DNA of 35,347 nt from Mycolicibacterium sp. Lineage in GTDB: Bacteria > Actinomycetota > Actinomycetes > Mycobacteriales > Mycobacteriaceae. A program made the position numbers and the translations under genes. The notes beneath the pieces are model-generated. The model made no database searches, was not told where the DNA came from, and worked only from the letters and a program-made list of their open reading frames with translations. Position 1 is the first letter of the stretch. Every line of letters begins with the position of its first letter. This document shows positions 18,215 through 26,259 of this stretch, piece by piece. Location: assembly GCF_017853185.1 (NCBI RefSeq), contig NZ_JAFMJZ010000014.1, forward strand, positions 1 through 35,347. The letters run 5' to 3'.

Positions 18215-19089
18215 GGCGTTGAGGGTATCGGGCCGCCCTCGAGGGGTACTGCAAGCGCCGCAGCCAACGCATCGCGCCACGGTCGCAGCGGGCTGAGGCC
18301 GGCCCGGACCGACCCTGCCATCGACAGCGCGGAGTACACCGGCCGGCGGGCCGGGCGCGGAAACTGCGCCGTGCTGACCGGCCGTACCCGCTCCGGGTCG
18401 GCACCGACCTCGGCGAAGACCGCCCGTGCCTGCTCCCATCGGCTGACCGCCCCGACGTTGGCGACGTGCAGGACAGGACCGGCCACGCCCCCGGCGGCGA
18501 TCTCCAGCAGGCTCGACACCAGATCGCCCGCGTAGGTGGGCGAACCGGTCTGGTCATCGACGACGTCGATCGCTTGGTCGGAGGCTGCCAGCCTGCGCAT
18601 GACAGCCACGAAGTCGGTGCCGTTTCCACCGGTGTAGACCCACGATGTGCGGACGACGAAGGCGCCCGGAAGCGCCGTCAGGACGGCCGACTCGCCCGCC
18701 AGCTTGCTCTTGCCGTACACGCTCAACGGACCCGTCGCATCGGAGATCTCATACGGACGGCGGTGATCCCCGCTGAACACGTAGTCCGTCGAGATGTGAA
18801 TCATCCGCGCGTTCACCCTGGCGCAGGTGCGGGCGATGTTGCCGGGCCCTGCCGCGTTGATCGCGAAAGCGGCGTCCGGGTCCGCCTCGGAATCGTCGAC
18901 ATTGGTCATGGCCGCGCAATTGACCACCAGATCGTCGCCGCGGACCACCGCCTCGACGGCGTCCGGGTCGGTGATATCCAGATCGCGGTGTGTCAACGCG
19001 TGTACCGAGTAGCCACGGCGGCCTGCTTCACCAGCGAGAACGCTACCGACCTGGCCTCCTGCCCCGGTAATCACGATTCTGGCCGCCAC
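18211..19089 (-). CDS. rmlD: dTDP-4-dehydrorhamnose reductase RmlD
   Basis: RmlD performs the last step of dTDP-rhamnose synthesis, reducing dTDP-4-dehydrorhamnose with NAD(P)H, and so supplies WbbL encoded just downstream. The 292-residue SDR-extended protein has the Rossmann start VITGAGGQVGS, the active-site Thr101 in ISTDYVFSGD, and Tyr125-xxx-Lys129 in YGKSKLAGE. VVRTSWVYTGG and VDDQTGSPTYAGDL are family signatures. The start is GTG 19089, close to the Rossmann strand; longer frames upstream cross the divergent lcp1 gene. An extended -10, TGC-CAGACT, ends seven bases before it. Confidence 0.95.
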   Translation of the reverse strand: MAARIVITGAGGQVGSVLAGEAGRRGYSVHALTHRDLDITDPDAVEAVVRGDDLVVNCAAMTNVDDSEADPDAAFAINAAGPGNIARTCARVNARMIHISTDYVFSGDHRRPYEISDATGPLSVYGKSKLAGESAVLTALPGAFVVRTSWVYTGGNGTDFVAVMRRLAASDQAIDVVDDQTGSPTYAGDLVSSLLEIAAGGVAGPVLHVANVGAVSRWEQARAVFAEVGADPERVRPVSTAQFPRPARRPVYSALSMAGSVRAGLSPLRPWRDALAAALAVPLEGGPIPSTP

Positions 19090-19096
19090 GACGACG

Positions 19097-19105
19097 AGTC
19101 TGGCA
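19097..19105 (-). promoter_or_regulatory. Extended -10 element of rmlD
   Basis: TGC-CAGACT on the minus strand ends seven bases before GTG 19089. The weak first base (C) is paired with a TGN extension, as at mtrA and purK. Confidence 0.45.
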
Positions 19106-19144
19106 CGCCGGTTTGGGATACCGGGGATGAGCGGGGGTCGCCAG

Positions 19145-19150
19145 TAACCT
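19145..19150 (+). promoter_or_regulatory. -10 element of lcp1
   Basis: TAACCT ends six bases before GTG 19157, fitting a leaderless mRNA in the 67-base divergent gap with rmlD. Confidence 0.55.
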
Positions 19151-19156
19151 GGGCAG

Positions 19157-20665
19157 GTGCCACGTGAGACAGAAGTGACAACAGTGACGCATGCCCGCCC
19201 TCTGGGCCGCACTGTCCTCACCCTGTTCTCGGTGCTGATCATGGTCGGCACCGGCGTCGCCTGGGGTTCGGTCCGCAACTTCGAGAGCGGGATCTTCCAC
19301 TTCGCCATCCCGATGCTGGGCGGGAACCGCGATGACGGCGCCACCGACATCCTGCTGGTCGGCATGGACAGCCGCACCGATGCGCACGGAAACGCGCTAT
19401 CGGAACAGGAACTCGCCGACCTGCACGCCGGTGACGAGGTCGCCACCAACACCGACACCATCATCCTGGTCCGGATCCCCGACAACGGCCGCTCGGCCAC
19501 CGCGATCTCCATCCCGCGTGACTCCTACGTCGAGGCGCCCGGTCTGGACAAGACCAAGATCAACGGCGTCTTCGGCCAGGTGAAGCTCGACACCATGAAG
19601 AAGCTCGTCGAAGGCCAGGGCATGGACCCGGCCGATGCCGAGCCGAAGGCCGTCGAGGCCGGCCGCAACGCGCTGATCAAGACCGTCGCCGATCTGACCG
19701 GCGTGACGGTGGACCACTACGCCGAGATCGGCCTGCTGGGCTTCTCACTGATCACCGATGCCCTCGGCGGTGTCGAGGTGTGCCTCAAAGATGCTGTCTA
19801 CGAACCCCTTTCGGGCGCAGACTTCCCGGCCGGCTGGCAGCGCCTGAACGGTCCGCAGGCGCTGAGCTTCGTGCGGCAGCGTCATGACCTGCCCCGCGGC
19901 GACCTCGACCGGGTGGTGCGTCAGCAGGTGGTGATGGCCTCGCTCGCCCATCAGGTGATCTCCGGCAAGACGCTGAGCAGTCCCTCGACATTGCGGCAGC
20001 TGCAGGATGCCATCCAGCGCTCGGTGGTGATCTCATCGGGCTGGGACGTCATGGACTTCCTCAAGCAGTTGCAGAAGCTCGCCGGCGGCAACGTCGCCTT
20101 CGCCACCATCCCGGTGCTCGCCGAGGACGGCTGGAGCGACGACGGTTCGCAGTCGGTGGTGACGGTGGACCCGAATCAGGTCAAGGAGTGGGTGGCCGGC
20201 CTGCTGCAGAACCAGGCCGAGGGCAAGGTTGAGGTGGTGGCCTACTCCCCCGAACAGACCACCGTCGAGGTCGCCAATGACAGCGACATCAACGGACTGG
20301 CCAGCGCGGTGGCGGATCGGCTGAGCCCCAAGGGATTCACCATGGGTGCGATCGGTAACAACGAGAAGACCAAGGTCGGCGAGAGCCAGGTGCAGGCCGC
20401 CAAGGCCGACGATCAGGGTGCGGCACTGGTGGCCAAGGAACTCGGCGGGCTGCCGGTGGTGACCGACACGTCGCTGCCGCCGGGAACGGTGCGGGTGGTG
20501 CTGACCGAGGAGTACGACGGACCGGGCTCCGGGCTGGACGGCACACTGCCGACCGCGACCGCCGCGACGGTCGACAAGGCCTCCTCGGATGTCACCGCCG
20601 AGCAGGCGCCGCCGCCGTCGCCGGTGATCACCGCGGGGTCGGCCGACCCCAAGTGTGTCAATTGA
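19157..20665 (+). CDS. lcp1: LytR-CpsA-Psr ligase Lcp1
   Basis: Lcp1 (M. tuberculosis Rv3267) attaches arabinogalactan to peptidoglycan outside the membrane. The 502-residue protein has a short cytoplasmic N-terminus, one TM helix at about 18-40, then the LCP catalytic domain. Conserved pieces are LLVGMDSRTD, SIPRDSYVEAPG, KINGVFGQV, HYAEIGLLGFSLITDALGGVEVCL and SFVRQRHDLPRGDLDRVVRQQ, whose Arg and Asp residues bind the pyrophosphate lipid and metal. A LytR_C domain follows (VEVANDSDINGLA to VRVVLTEEYDG), then a Pro/Ala-rich tail ending in one Cys. The neighbours rmlD and wbbL build the linker whose polymer it ligates. The start is GTG 19157. Confidence 0.94.
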   Translation: MPRETEVTTVTHARPLGRTVLTLFSVLIMVGTGVAWGSVRNFESGIFHFAIPMLGGNRDDGATDILLVGMDSRTDAHGNALSEQELADLHAGDEVATNTDTIILVRIPDNGRSATAISIPRDSYVEAPGLDKTKINGVFGQVKLDTMKKLVEGQGMDPADAEPKAVEAGRNALIKTVADLTGVTVDHYAEIGLLGFSLITDALGGVEVCLKDAVYEPLSGADFPAGWQRLNGPQALSFVRQRHDLPRGDLDRVVRQQVVMASLAHQVISGKTLSSPSTLRQLQDAIQRSVVISSGWDVMDFLKQLQKLAGGNVAFATIPVLAEDGWSDDGSQSVVTVDPNQVKEWVAGLLQNQAEGKVEVVAYSPEQTTVEVANDSDINGLASAVADRLSPKGFTMGAIGNNEKTKVGESQVQAAKADDQGAALVAKELGGLPVVTDTSLPPGTVRVVLTEEYDGPGSGLDGTLPTATAATVDKASSDVTAEQAPPPSPVITAGSADPKCVN

Positions 20666-21357
20666 TGAACCTGACCGACGCCCTGCTGGACCCGCTGCTG
20701 GCCCGTGATCCGAAGGGTCCGCGGATCACCTATTACGACGACGCCACCGGCGAGCGGATCGAACTGTCGACGGTGACGCTGGCGAACTGGGCGGCCAAGA
20801 CCGCCAACCTGTTGCGCGACGAACTCGGCGCCGGACCGGGCAGCCGGATCGCGGTGCTGCTGCCCTCGCACTGGCAGACCGCCGCGGTGCTGCTCGGCGT
20901 GTGGTGGATCGGTGCTGAGTTGGTCGCGGATTCACCCGCCGACATCGCCCTGTGCACCGCCGACCGGCTGGCCGAGGCCGACGATGCGGTGGCCGGCGGC
21001 GAAGTGGCCGTGCTGTCACTGGACGCGTTCGGCAAGCCGGTGCCCGACCTGCCGATCGGAGTCACCGACTACGCGACCGCGGTACGGGTGCACGGGGATC
21101 AGATTGTGCCGGAACGTTTTCCGGGCGCGGCGCTGGGCGGCCGCGGGGCCGAGCAGGTGCTCGCCGACGGGCGGGAACTGGCCGCGTCATGGGGACTGAC
21201 GGAGTCGGACCGAGTGATGTCACTGACCCCGATAACAGTCGACGCCCTGGTGGCCGTTCTGGCCGCCGGGGCGTCGCTGGTTGAAGTGGCCAACCCGGAC
21301 CCGGAGCTGCTGACGCGGCGCCGGGAGTCCGAGAAGGTCACCCGCGTACTGGATTAG
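20665..21357 (+). CDS. TIGR03089 family protein (Rv3268-like)
   Basis: This 230-residue actinobacterial protein resembles the N-terminal part of AMP-binding (acyl-CoA synthetase) enzymes. TYYDDATGERIELS, LANWAAKTANLL, SRIAVLLPSHWQTAAVLLGVWWIGA and LLTRRRESEKVTRVLD correspond to early synthetase strands. The ATP-binding Ser/Thr/Gly-rich loop and the rest of the enzyme are absent, so it is probably not a complete ligase. The length equals the M. tuberculosis homologue (about 229), so it is a family in itself and not a fresh truncation. The ATG shares one base with the lcp1 stop (TGATG), implying coupling to the wall-polymer ligase. Function unknown. Confidence 0.9.
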   Translation: MNLTDALLDPLLARDPKGPRITYYDDATGERIELSTVTLANWAAKTANLLRDELGAGPGSRIAVLLPSHWQTAAVLLGVWWIGAELVADSPADIALCTADRLAEADDAVAGGEVAVLSLDAFGKPVPDLPIGVTDYATAVRVHGDQIVPERFPGAALGGRGAEQVLADGRELAASWGLTESDRVMSLTPITVDALVAVLAAGASLVEVANPDPELLTRRRESEKVTRVLD

Positions 21358-21365
21358 CGGCTGAA

Positions 21366-21821
21366 TCAGCCGATGTTCGCCGCCCACACGGCGGGGTTCT
21401 CCGCCGGGAAGGTGCCGCACAGGGCCGCCACCGCATTGGCCGTCGGCTCCGCGGTGCGGAACAGCGCCATGTAGGCCGGGAAGATGCCGGCGAGTTGGTC
21501 GACCTCGGCCTGACGCTGATCCGGGGTCTTCTGCATCAGCAGGTTGAGGTGGTAGATCACACCACCCTGCAGCCAGCGCGGCTCCGAGTTGTACTTGCCG
21601 ACGATCGCGCCGTAGGCGATCGGGTCGACGACCTTGGTGGCGGCCATCAACTGGTCGACCGAGCACTGGGTGTTCAGCAGGGCGGCCGGAACCGCATTCG
21701 GATCAACCGGGGCCGGCGCGGGAGCGGGGTCGGGATCGGCCGCGGCGATGCCGGCGGTGCCGAGAGCGGTGATCGTGAGCAGGCCGGCGACGGCCGCTTT
21801 GCGCAGGGAATTAAGTGTCAT
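21366..21821 (-). CDS. Secreted hemophore-related protein
   Basis: This 151-residue exported protein looks like the mycobacterial hemophore-related family (Rv0203-like). A signal peptide spans about residues 1-29: basic MTLNSLRK, hydrophobic AAVAGLLTITALGTAGI, and a likely cleavage after AAA before DPDPAPAPAP. The mature part is helical, with two cysteines (TQCSVD and ALCGTFP) that could pair. Heme binding is inferred from the family and is not visible in residues here. The start is ATG 21821; GTG 21824, one codon earlier, is preceded by TAAGGT at eight bases and may be the true leaderless start. It converges on the TIGR03089 gene with eight bases between. Confidence 0.82.
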   Translation of the reverse strand: MTLNSLRKAAVAGLLTITALGTAGIAAADPDPAPAPAPVDPNAVPAALLNTQCSVDQLMAATKVVDPIAYGAIVGKYNSEPRWLQGGVIYHLNLLMQKTPDQRQAEVDQLAGIFPAYMALFRTAEPTANAVAALCGTFPAENPAVWAANIG

Positions 21822-21832
21822 CACGGATCCGA

Positions 21833-21838
21833 ACCTTA
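21833..21838 (-). promoter_or_regulatory. -10 element of hemophore-like gene
   Basis: TAAGGT on the minus strand ends eight bases before GTG 21824 (eleven before ATG 21821). Confidence 0.45.
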
Positions 21839-21862
21839 TCCCACCGCCTCTCACCAGCACTC

Positions 21863-21868
21863 TAGGCT
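21863..21868 (+). promoter_or_regulatory. -10 element of birA
   Basis: TAGGCT ends seven bases before ATG 21876, with no ribosome-binding site between; probably a leaderless mRNA. Confidence 0.55.
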
Positions 21869-21875
21869 TGCGCCC

Positions 21876-22700
21876 ATGACTGCCCGTGCCCCATTGGATG
21901 TCACCGGAATCCGGCGCGACCTCGTCGGCCCGGGCCGTCCGTTGCACGATCTCGAGGTCGTCGAGTCGACCGGTTCCACCAATGCCGATCTGCTGGCACG
22001 CCGGGCCGCCGGGCAGGACGTCGCCGGCACGGTTCTGGTCGCCGAGTATCAGAGCGCGGGCCGCGGCCGGCACGGCCGGACCTGGTCGGCTCCGCCGCGA
22101 TCGCAGATCGCGTTCTCCCTCGGCGTCGGCGCCGGCGGCCTACCGCCCGCGACATGGGGGTGGCTGCCGTTGCTCACCGGCGTGGCGGTGGTCGACGCGG
22201 TGCACGCCACCACCGGCATCTCCCCCGGCCTGAAATGGCCCAACGATGTTCTGGCGGGCCCCAGAGACGAACAGGGCAAACTCGGCGGCATCCTGGCCGA
22301 GGTCGCGCCCGGACCGGATCCGGCGATCGTGGTCGGCCTGGGCCTCAATGTCACGCTGACCGCCCCCGAACTGGCGGCAGTGGCCCCCGACCCACGGGCG
22401 ACCTCGCTGTTGATGCTGGGCTCGACGATGCTCGACCGCAGCGCACTGCTGGGCAGCATCCTGGCCGAACTCACCGCGCGGATCGACCGCTGGAAGATCG
22501 CCGGCGGCCCCGATGCCGCGCTGGTGGCCGACTACCGCGCCCGCAGCGTCACCCTGGGCAGCCGGGTGCGGGCACTGTTACCCGGGGATCGCGAAATCAC
22601 CGGCACTGCAACCGATCTCGACGAACTCGGCCAGCTGCACATCGACACCGGCTCGCAGACCATTGCGGTCTCGGCGGGCGACATCACCCACCTGAGATAG
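21876..22700 (+). CDS. birA: Biotin-[acetyl-CoA-carboxylase] ligase BirA
   Basis: BirA activates biotin as biotinyl-AMP and transfers it to the lysine of carrier domains such as AccA3 (32122-33921). The 274-residue protein has STGSTNADLLAR, the biotinyl-AMP loop GRGRHGRTW, GLKWPNDVL, KLGGILAEV and VVGLGLNV, followed by the C-terminal beta domain. There is no N-terminal DNA-binding helix-turn-helix, so it is a group I ligase and not a repressor. The start is ATG 21876; the open frame upstream is antisense to the hemophore-like gene. In M. tuberculosis birA adjoins accD5; here fadE25, purEK, gtrA and others lie between. Confidence 0.95.
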   Translation: MTARAPLDVTGIRRDLVGPGRPLHDLEVVESTGSTNADLLARRAAGQDVAGTVLVAEYQSAGRGRHGRTWSAPPRSQIAFSLGVGAGGLPPATWGWLPLLTGVAVVDAVHATTGISPGLKWPNDVLAGPRDEQGKLGGILAEVAPGPDPAIVVGLGLNVTLTAPELAAVAPDPRATSLLMLGSTMLDRSALLGSILAELTARIDRWKIAGGPDAALVADYRARSVTLGSRVRALLPGDREITGTATDLDELGQLHIDTGSQTIAVSAGDITHLR

Positions 22701-22701
22701 G

Positions 22702-23859
22702 TCAGCGCAGCAGCGCCCGGGACATCACAACCCGCTGGATCTGGTTGGTGCCCTCGTAGATCTGGGTGATCTTGGCGTCGCGCATCATCCGCTCGACCGG
22801 GAAGTCGACGGTGTAGCCGGCGCCGCCGAAGATCTGCACGGCGTCGGTGGTCACCTCCATGGCCACATCGGAGGCGAAGCACTTCGAGGCCGCCGAGATG
22901 AAGCCGAGGTCCGGCTCACCGCGTTCGGCGCGCGCCGCCGCCGAGTAGACCATCAACCGGGCGGCTTCGACCTTCATCGCCATATCGGCGAGCATGAACT
23001 GCAGGCCCTGGTTATCGGCGATCGGACGGCCGAACTGCTTGCGGTCCTTGGCGTAGGCGATGGCCGCATCCAGTGCGCCCTGGGCGATGCCGACTGCCTG
23101 GGCGCCGATGGTCGGACGGGTGTGATCCAGCGTCGCCAGCGCGGTCTTGAAACCGGTGCCGGGCTCGCCGATGATCCGGTCGCCGGGCACACGGCAGTTC
23201 TCGAAGTACAGCTCAGTGGTCGGCGATCCCTTGATGCCGAGCTTGCGCTCCTTGGGTCCGACGGTGAACCCCTCGTCGTCCTCGTGAACCATGAACGCCG
23301 AGATGCCGTTGGCGCCCTTGTCCGGGTCGGTGACGGCCATCACGGTGTACCAGGCTGACTTGCCGCCGTTGGTGATCCAGCACTTCGAACCGTTGATCAC
23401 CCAGTCATCACCGTCGGCCTTGGCGCGGGTGCGCATCGCGGCGGCGTCGCTGCCGGCCTCGCGCTCGGACAGCGCGTAGGACGCCATCTTGCCCCCGGCG
23501 ATCTCCGGCAGAACCTTCTTCTTCAGCTCGTCGGAGCCGCGCAGGATCAGGCCCATGGTGCCCAGCTTGTTGACCGCGGGGATCAGCGAGGCCGAGGCGT
23601 CGACCCGGGCGACCTCCTCGATGACGATGCACGCGGCCACCGAGTCGCCACCCTGACCGCCGTACTCCTCGGGCACGTGGATGGCGTTGAAGCCCGATGC
23701 GTTCAGCGCATCGAGGGCCTCCTGCGGGAACCGCGCATGCTCATCGCAATCGGCGGCGTGCGGCGCGACCTCCTTCTCGCACAACGCGCGGATTGCGGTC
23801 CGCAACTCATCGTGCTCCTCCGGCAACCGGAACACATCGAACGACGGATCACCAGCCAT
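22702..23859 (-). CDS. fadE25: Acyl-CoA dehydrogenase FadE25
   Basis: FadE25 is an FAD-dependent acyl-CoA dehydrogenase, probably a short-chain or branched-chain type, introducing the 2,3 double bond in beta-oxidation. The 385-residue protein has the standard blocks: YALSEREAGSDAAAMRTRA, NGSKCWITNGG (FAD contacts), RKLGIKGSPTTELYFENCRVP, GRPIADNQGLQFMLADM and the C-terminal YEGTNQIQRVVMSRAL. The Glu of IYEGTNQ, in the usual catalytic-base position, is present. It is nearly identical to M. tuberculosis FadE25 as I remember it. The ATG at 23859 has AGGAGG seven bases upstream. A short inverted repeat lies 25-36 bases before the start. The stop is one base from the convergent birA stop. Confidence 0.96.
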   Translation of the reverse strand: MAGDPSFDVFRLPEEHDELRTAIRALCEKEVAPHAADCDEHARFPQEALDALNASGFNAIHVPEEYGGQGGDSVAACIVIEEVARVDASASLIPAVNKLGTMGLILRGSDELKKKVLPEIAGGKMASYALSEREAGSDAAAMRTRAKADGDDWVINGSKCWITNGGKSAWYTVMAVTDPDKGANGISAFMVHEDDEGFTVGPKERKLGIKGSPTTELYFENCRVPGDRIIGEPGTGFKTALATLDHTRPTIGAQAVGIAQGALDAAIAYAKDRKQFGRPIADNQGLQFMLADMAMKVEAARLMVYSAAARAERGEPDLGFISAASKCFASDVAMEVTTDAVQIFGGAGYTVDFPVERMMRDAKITQIYEGTNQIQRVVMSRALLR

Positions 23860-23883
23860 TACTGCCTCCTAAAGCTACTAGCG

Positions 23884-23895
23884 GGTAACTTTACC
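23884..23895. promoter_or_regulatory. Inverted repeat before fadE25
   Basis: GGTAACTTTACC has perfect 5-base arms (GGTAA/TTACC) around a 2-base centre. The adjoining minus-strand GTTACCCGCTAGTAG forms a second, imperfect repeat. Its place, 25-36 bases before the ATG in the 43-base purE-fadE25 gap, fits a repressor operator. The regulator is unknown; a TetR-family protein is a guess. Confidence 0.4.
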
Positions 23896-23902
23896 GTCCC
23901 GC

Positions 23903-24406
23903 TCACTGACCGAGTAATCGCTCCCGAAGCGCCCGGTCCTTGGTCAGAACCTCGGCCTCGAGATGCTCCTGGAACTTCTCCATCCGGACCCGCAGTGCCG
24001 GATCCGACGACGCCAGGATCCGCACCGCCAGCAGTCCGGCGTTACGGGCGCCGCCGATCGACACCGTCGCCACCGGGACGCCCGCCGGCATCTGGACGAT
24101 CGACAGCAGCGAGTCCAGGCCGTCCAGTTTGGCCAGCGGCACCGGCACGCCGATCACCGGAAGCGTGGTGGCCGAGGCGACCATGCCCGGCAGGTGCGCC
24201 GCGCCGCCGGCCCCGGCGATGATCACCGCGATGCCCCGATCGGCCGCCCCGCGGGCGTAGTCCAGCATCCGGCCCGGGGTGCGGTGCGCCGAGACGACAC
24301 CGACCTCGAACGGCACGTCGAACTCCGCGAGCGCCTCGGCGGCGGCCTCCATCACCGGCCAGTCGCTGTCGCTGCCCATGATCACGCCGACCCTGGGGTC
24401 ACTCAT
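23903..24406 (-). CDS. purE: N5-carboxyaminoimidazole ribonucleotide mutase PurE
   Basis: PurE (class I) moves the carboxylate of N5-CAIR to C4, giving CAIR in purine synthesis; it uses the product of PurK. The 167-residue protein has [13 protein letters not shown] (8-20), [11 protein letters not shown] with catalytic His41, and [16 protein letters not shown]. The start is ATG 24406 with GGGTGGAG about six bases upstream; upstream in-frame starts add 22 residues that overlap purK and lack family similarity. It overlaps the end of purK by eight bases, as in other mycobacteria, so translation is coupled. Confidence 0.96.
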   Translation of the reverse strand: MSDPRVGVIMGSDSDWPVMEAAAEALAEFDVPFEVGVVSAHRTPGRMLDYARGAADRGIAVIIAGAGGAAHLPGMVASATTLPVIGVPVPLAKLDGLDSLLSIVQMPAGVPVATVSIGGARNAGLLAVRILASSDPALRVRMEKFQEHLEAEVLTKDRALRERLLGQ

Positions 24407-25580
24407 GCCCGCTCCACCCATCTGTCCACTGCGCATGCGACAACCAGTGTGCCGCCCGCTCCGCTCGCTCACGCACCGAGCCCACCTCGTCGCCGAGCAC
24501 GTTCACGTGGCCGATCTTGCGGCCGGGACGCTCGCCCTTGCCGTAGAGGTGCACGCGCGCGTCCGGGATGCGGCCGAAAAGGTGGTGCAGACGCTCGTCC
24601 ATGGCCATCGCCGGGGCGGCCGGGGCGCCGAGAACATTGGTCATCACCGTCACCGGGGCCAGCGGCCGGGTGTCGCCGAGTGGGTAGTCCAGCACCGCCC
24701 GCAGATGCTGCTCGAACTGACTCGTGACAGCGCCGTTCATGGTCCAGTGCCCGGAGTTGTGCGGGCGCATCGCCAGTTCGTTGACCATCAGCGCACCGTC
24801 GACCGTCTCGAACAACTCGACGGCGAGCACACCCACCACGCCCAGTTCCTCGGCGATCCGCAGGCCCAGCTGTTCGGCTTCGGCCGCCAGCGATGCAGAC
24901 AACCCGGGCGCCGGCGCCAGCACCGTGACGCAAATCCCTTCGCGCTGAACGGTTTCCACGATCGGCCAGGCGGCACCCTGCCCGAACGGCGAACGCGCCA
25001 CCAACGCCGAGAGCTCCCGGCGCATCGCCACTCTCTCCTCCAGGAGCACCGGCACACCGTCGGCGAGGTAGCCGCTCACCGCCTCCCGTGCGGCGGCCAG
25101 ATCGTCGGCGAGCACCACACCGCGGCCGTCGTAACCGCCGCGCACCGTCTTGACCACCACCGGGCCGCCGATCAAGGCGGCGAACGCGTCGACATCGGCC
25201 AGCGACTCGACCGCACTGAACCGCGGCACCGGCGCACCGAGTTCGGCCAGCCGGCGCCGCATCGCAAGCTTGTCCTGAGCGAACACCAGGGCGCCGGGCG
25301 GCGGCAGCACCGTGACCCCGTCGGTGACGAGGGTGTGCAGCAGTTCGGTGGGGACGTGTTCGTGGTCGAAGGTCAGGGCGTTGGCGCCGGCGGCCGCCGC
25401 GCGCAGGGCGTCGAGGTCTGTGTGGGCGCCGATCACCACGTCGGGACTCACCTGCGCGGCCGGATCGTCGGCACTGACCGCCAGCACCCGCAGCGTCTGG
25501 CCCAGCGCGATCGCGGCCTGATGGGTCATCCGGGCCAACTGCCCGCCGCCCACCATCGCCACCACAGGTGTCCTCGGCAC
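24399..25580 (-). CDS. purK: N5-carboxyaminoimidazole ribonucleotide synthase PurK
   Basis: PurK carboxylates aminoimidazole ribonucleotide with ATP and bicarbonate, making N5-CAIR for PurE. The 393-residue ATP-grasp protein has the N-terminal [25 protein letters not shown], the ATP-binding [14 protein letters not shown], the adenine-region [12 protein letters not shown], and metal-site [27 protein letters not shown]. The start is GTG 25580 ([13 protein letters not shown]). The frame stays open upstream but soon crosses the divergent GtrA-like gene. TGA-CACGAT, an extended -10, ends seven bases before this GTG. Confidence 0.95.
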   Translation of the reverse strand: MPRTPVVAMVGGGQLARMTHQAAIALGQTLRVLAVSADDPAAQVSPDVVIGAHTDLDALRAAAAGANALTFDHEHVPTELLHTLVTDGVTVLPPPGALVFAQDKLAMRRRLAELGAPVPRFSAVESLADVDAFAALIGGPVVVKTVRGGYDGRGVVLADDLAAAREAVSGYLADGVPVLLEERVAMRRELSALVARSPFGQGAAWPIVETVQREGICVTVLAPAPGLSASLAAEAEQLGLRIAEELGVVGVLAVELFETVDGALMVNELAMRPHNSGHWTMNGAVTSQFEQHLRAVLDYPLGDTRPLAPVTVMTNVLGAPAAPAMAMDERLHHLFGRIPDARVHLYGKGERPGRKIGHVNVLGDEVGSVRERAERAAHWLSHAQWTDGWSGHE

Positions 25581-25587
25581 GGCGCAT

Positions 25588-25596
25588 ATCGTGTCA
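25588..25596 (-). promoter_or_regulatory. Extended -10 element of purK
   Basis: TGA-CACGAT on the minus strand ends seven bases before GTG 25580, identical in sequence and spacing to the element before mtrA. Confidence 0.45.
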
Positions 25597-25652
25597 TGAC
25601 CGGCTTCAGGTGCGGTGACCAGCATCGCTACGCAACCTGAACTGGTTTTCCG

Positions 25653-25658
25653 TAGACT
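25653..25658 (+). promoter_or_regulatory. -10 element of GtrA-like gene
   Basis: TAGACT ends seven bases before GTG 25666; a leaderless start is likely. Confidence 0.55.
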
Positions 25659-25665
25659 TTGCCGA

Positions 25666-26259
25666 GTGTCCTTCGCTGACGCCACGATCGCCCGGCTACC
25701 CCGCTCGATCCGGCCCTTCGCCGAGAGTCATCACGAGCTGATCAAGTTCGCCATCGTCGGCGCGACCACCTTCATCATCGACTCGGCAATCTTCTACACG
25801 CTCAAGCTGACGATCCTGGAGCCCAAGCCGGTGACGGCCAAGGTGATCTCCGGCATCGTCGCGGTGATCGCGTCGTACGTGCTGAACCGGGAGTGGAGTT
25901 TCCGCGACCGCGGCGGCCGCGAACGTCATCACGAGGCTTTGCTGTTCTTCGGGTTCAGCGGTGTGGGCGTGGTGCTGAGCATGATCCCGCTGTGGCTGTC
26001 CCGCTACGCGCTGGACCTCCAGGTCCCCAACGTCTCGCTGACCGTGGAGAACATCGCCGACTTCCTGTCGGCCTACCTGATCGGCAACCTGCTGCAGATG
26101 GGGTTCCGGTTCTGGGCGTTCCGACGCTGGGTGTTCCCGGACGAACTGGGTAACTCGGAGATGGCGCTGGAGTCCGCCCTGTCCTCCGGCGGGATCGCCG
26201 AGGTGATGGAGGACGAGATCGCCGTCCGCCGCACCCACCGCACGCCGCCGGCCGCCTAA
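25666..26259 (+). CDS. GtrA-family membrane protein (Rv3277-like)
   Basis: This 197-residue protein has four predicted membrane helices. The GtrA signature begins ELIKFAIVGATTFIIDSAIFYTL and continues with VIASYVLNREWSFR and LLQMGFRFWAFRRWVF. GtrA-like proteins are thought to help move polyprenyl-linked sugars across the membrane, and in mycobacteria a member has been tied to arabinogalactan/LAM assembly; a role here is inferred. The soluble tail of about 45 residues is acidic then basic. The start is GTG 25666, where similarity to Rv3277 begins; an ATG at 25615 would lie upstream of the -10 element. The stop overlaps that of the PH-domain gene (CTAA). Confidence 0.9.
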   Translation: MSFADATIARLPRSIRPFAESHHELIKFAIVGATTFIIDSAIFYTLKLTILEPKPVTAKVISGIVAVIASYVLNREWSFRDRGGRERHHEALLFFGFSGVGVVLSMIPLWLSRYALDLQVPNVSLTVENIADFLSAYLIGNLLQMGFRFWAFRRWVFPDELGNSEMALESALSSGGIAEVMEDEIAVRRTHRTPPAA

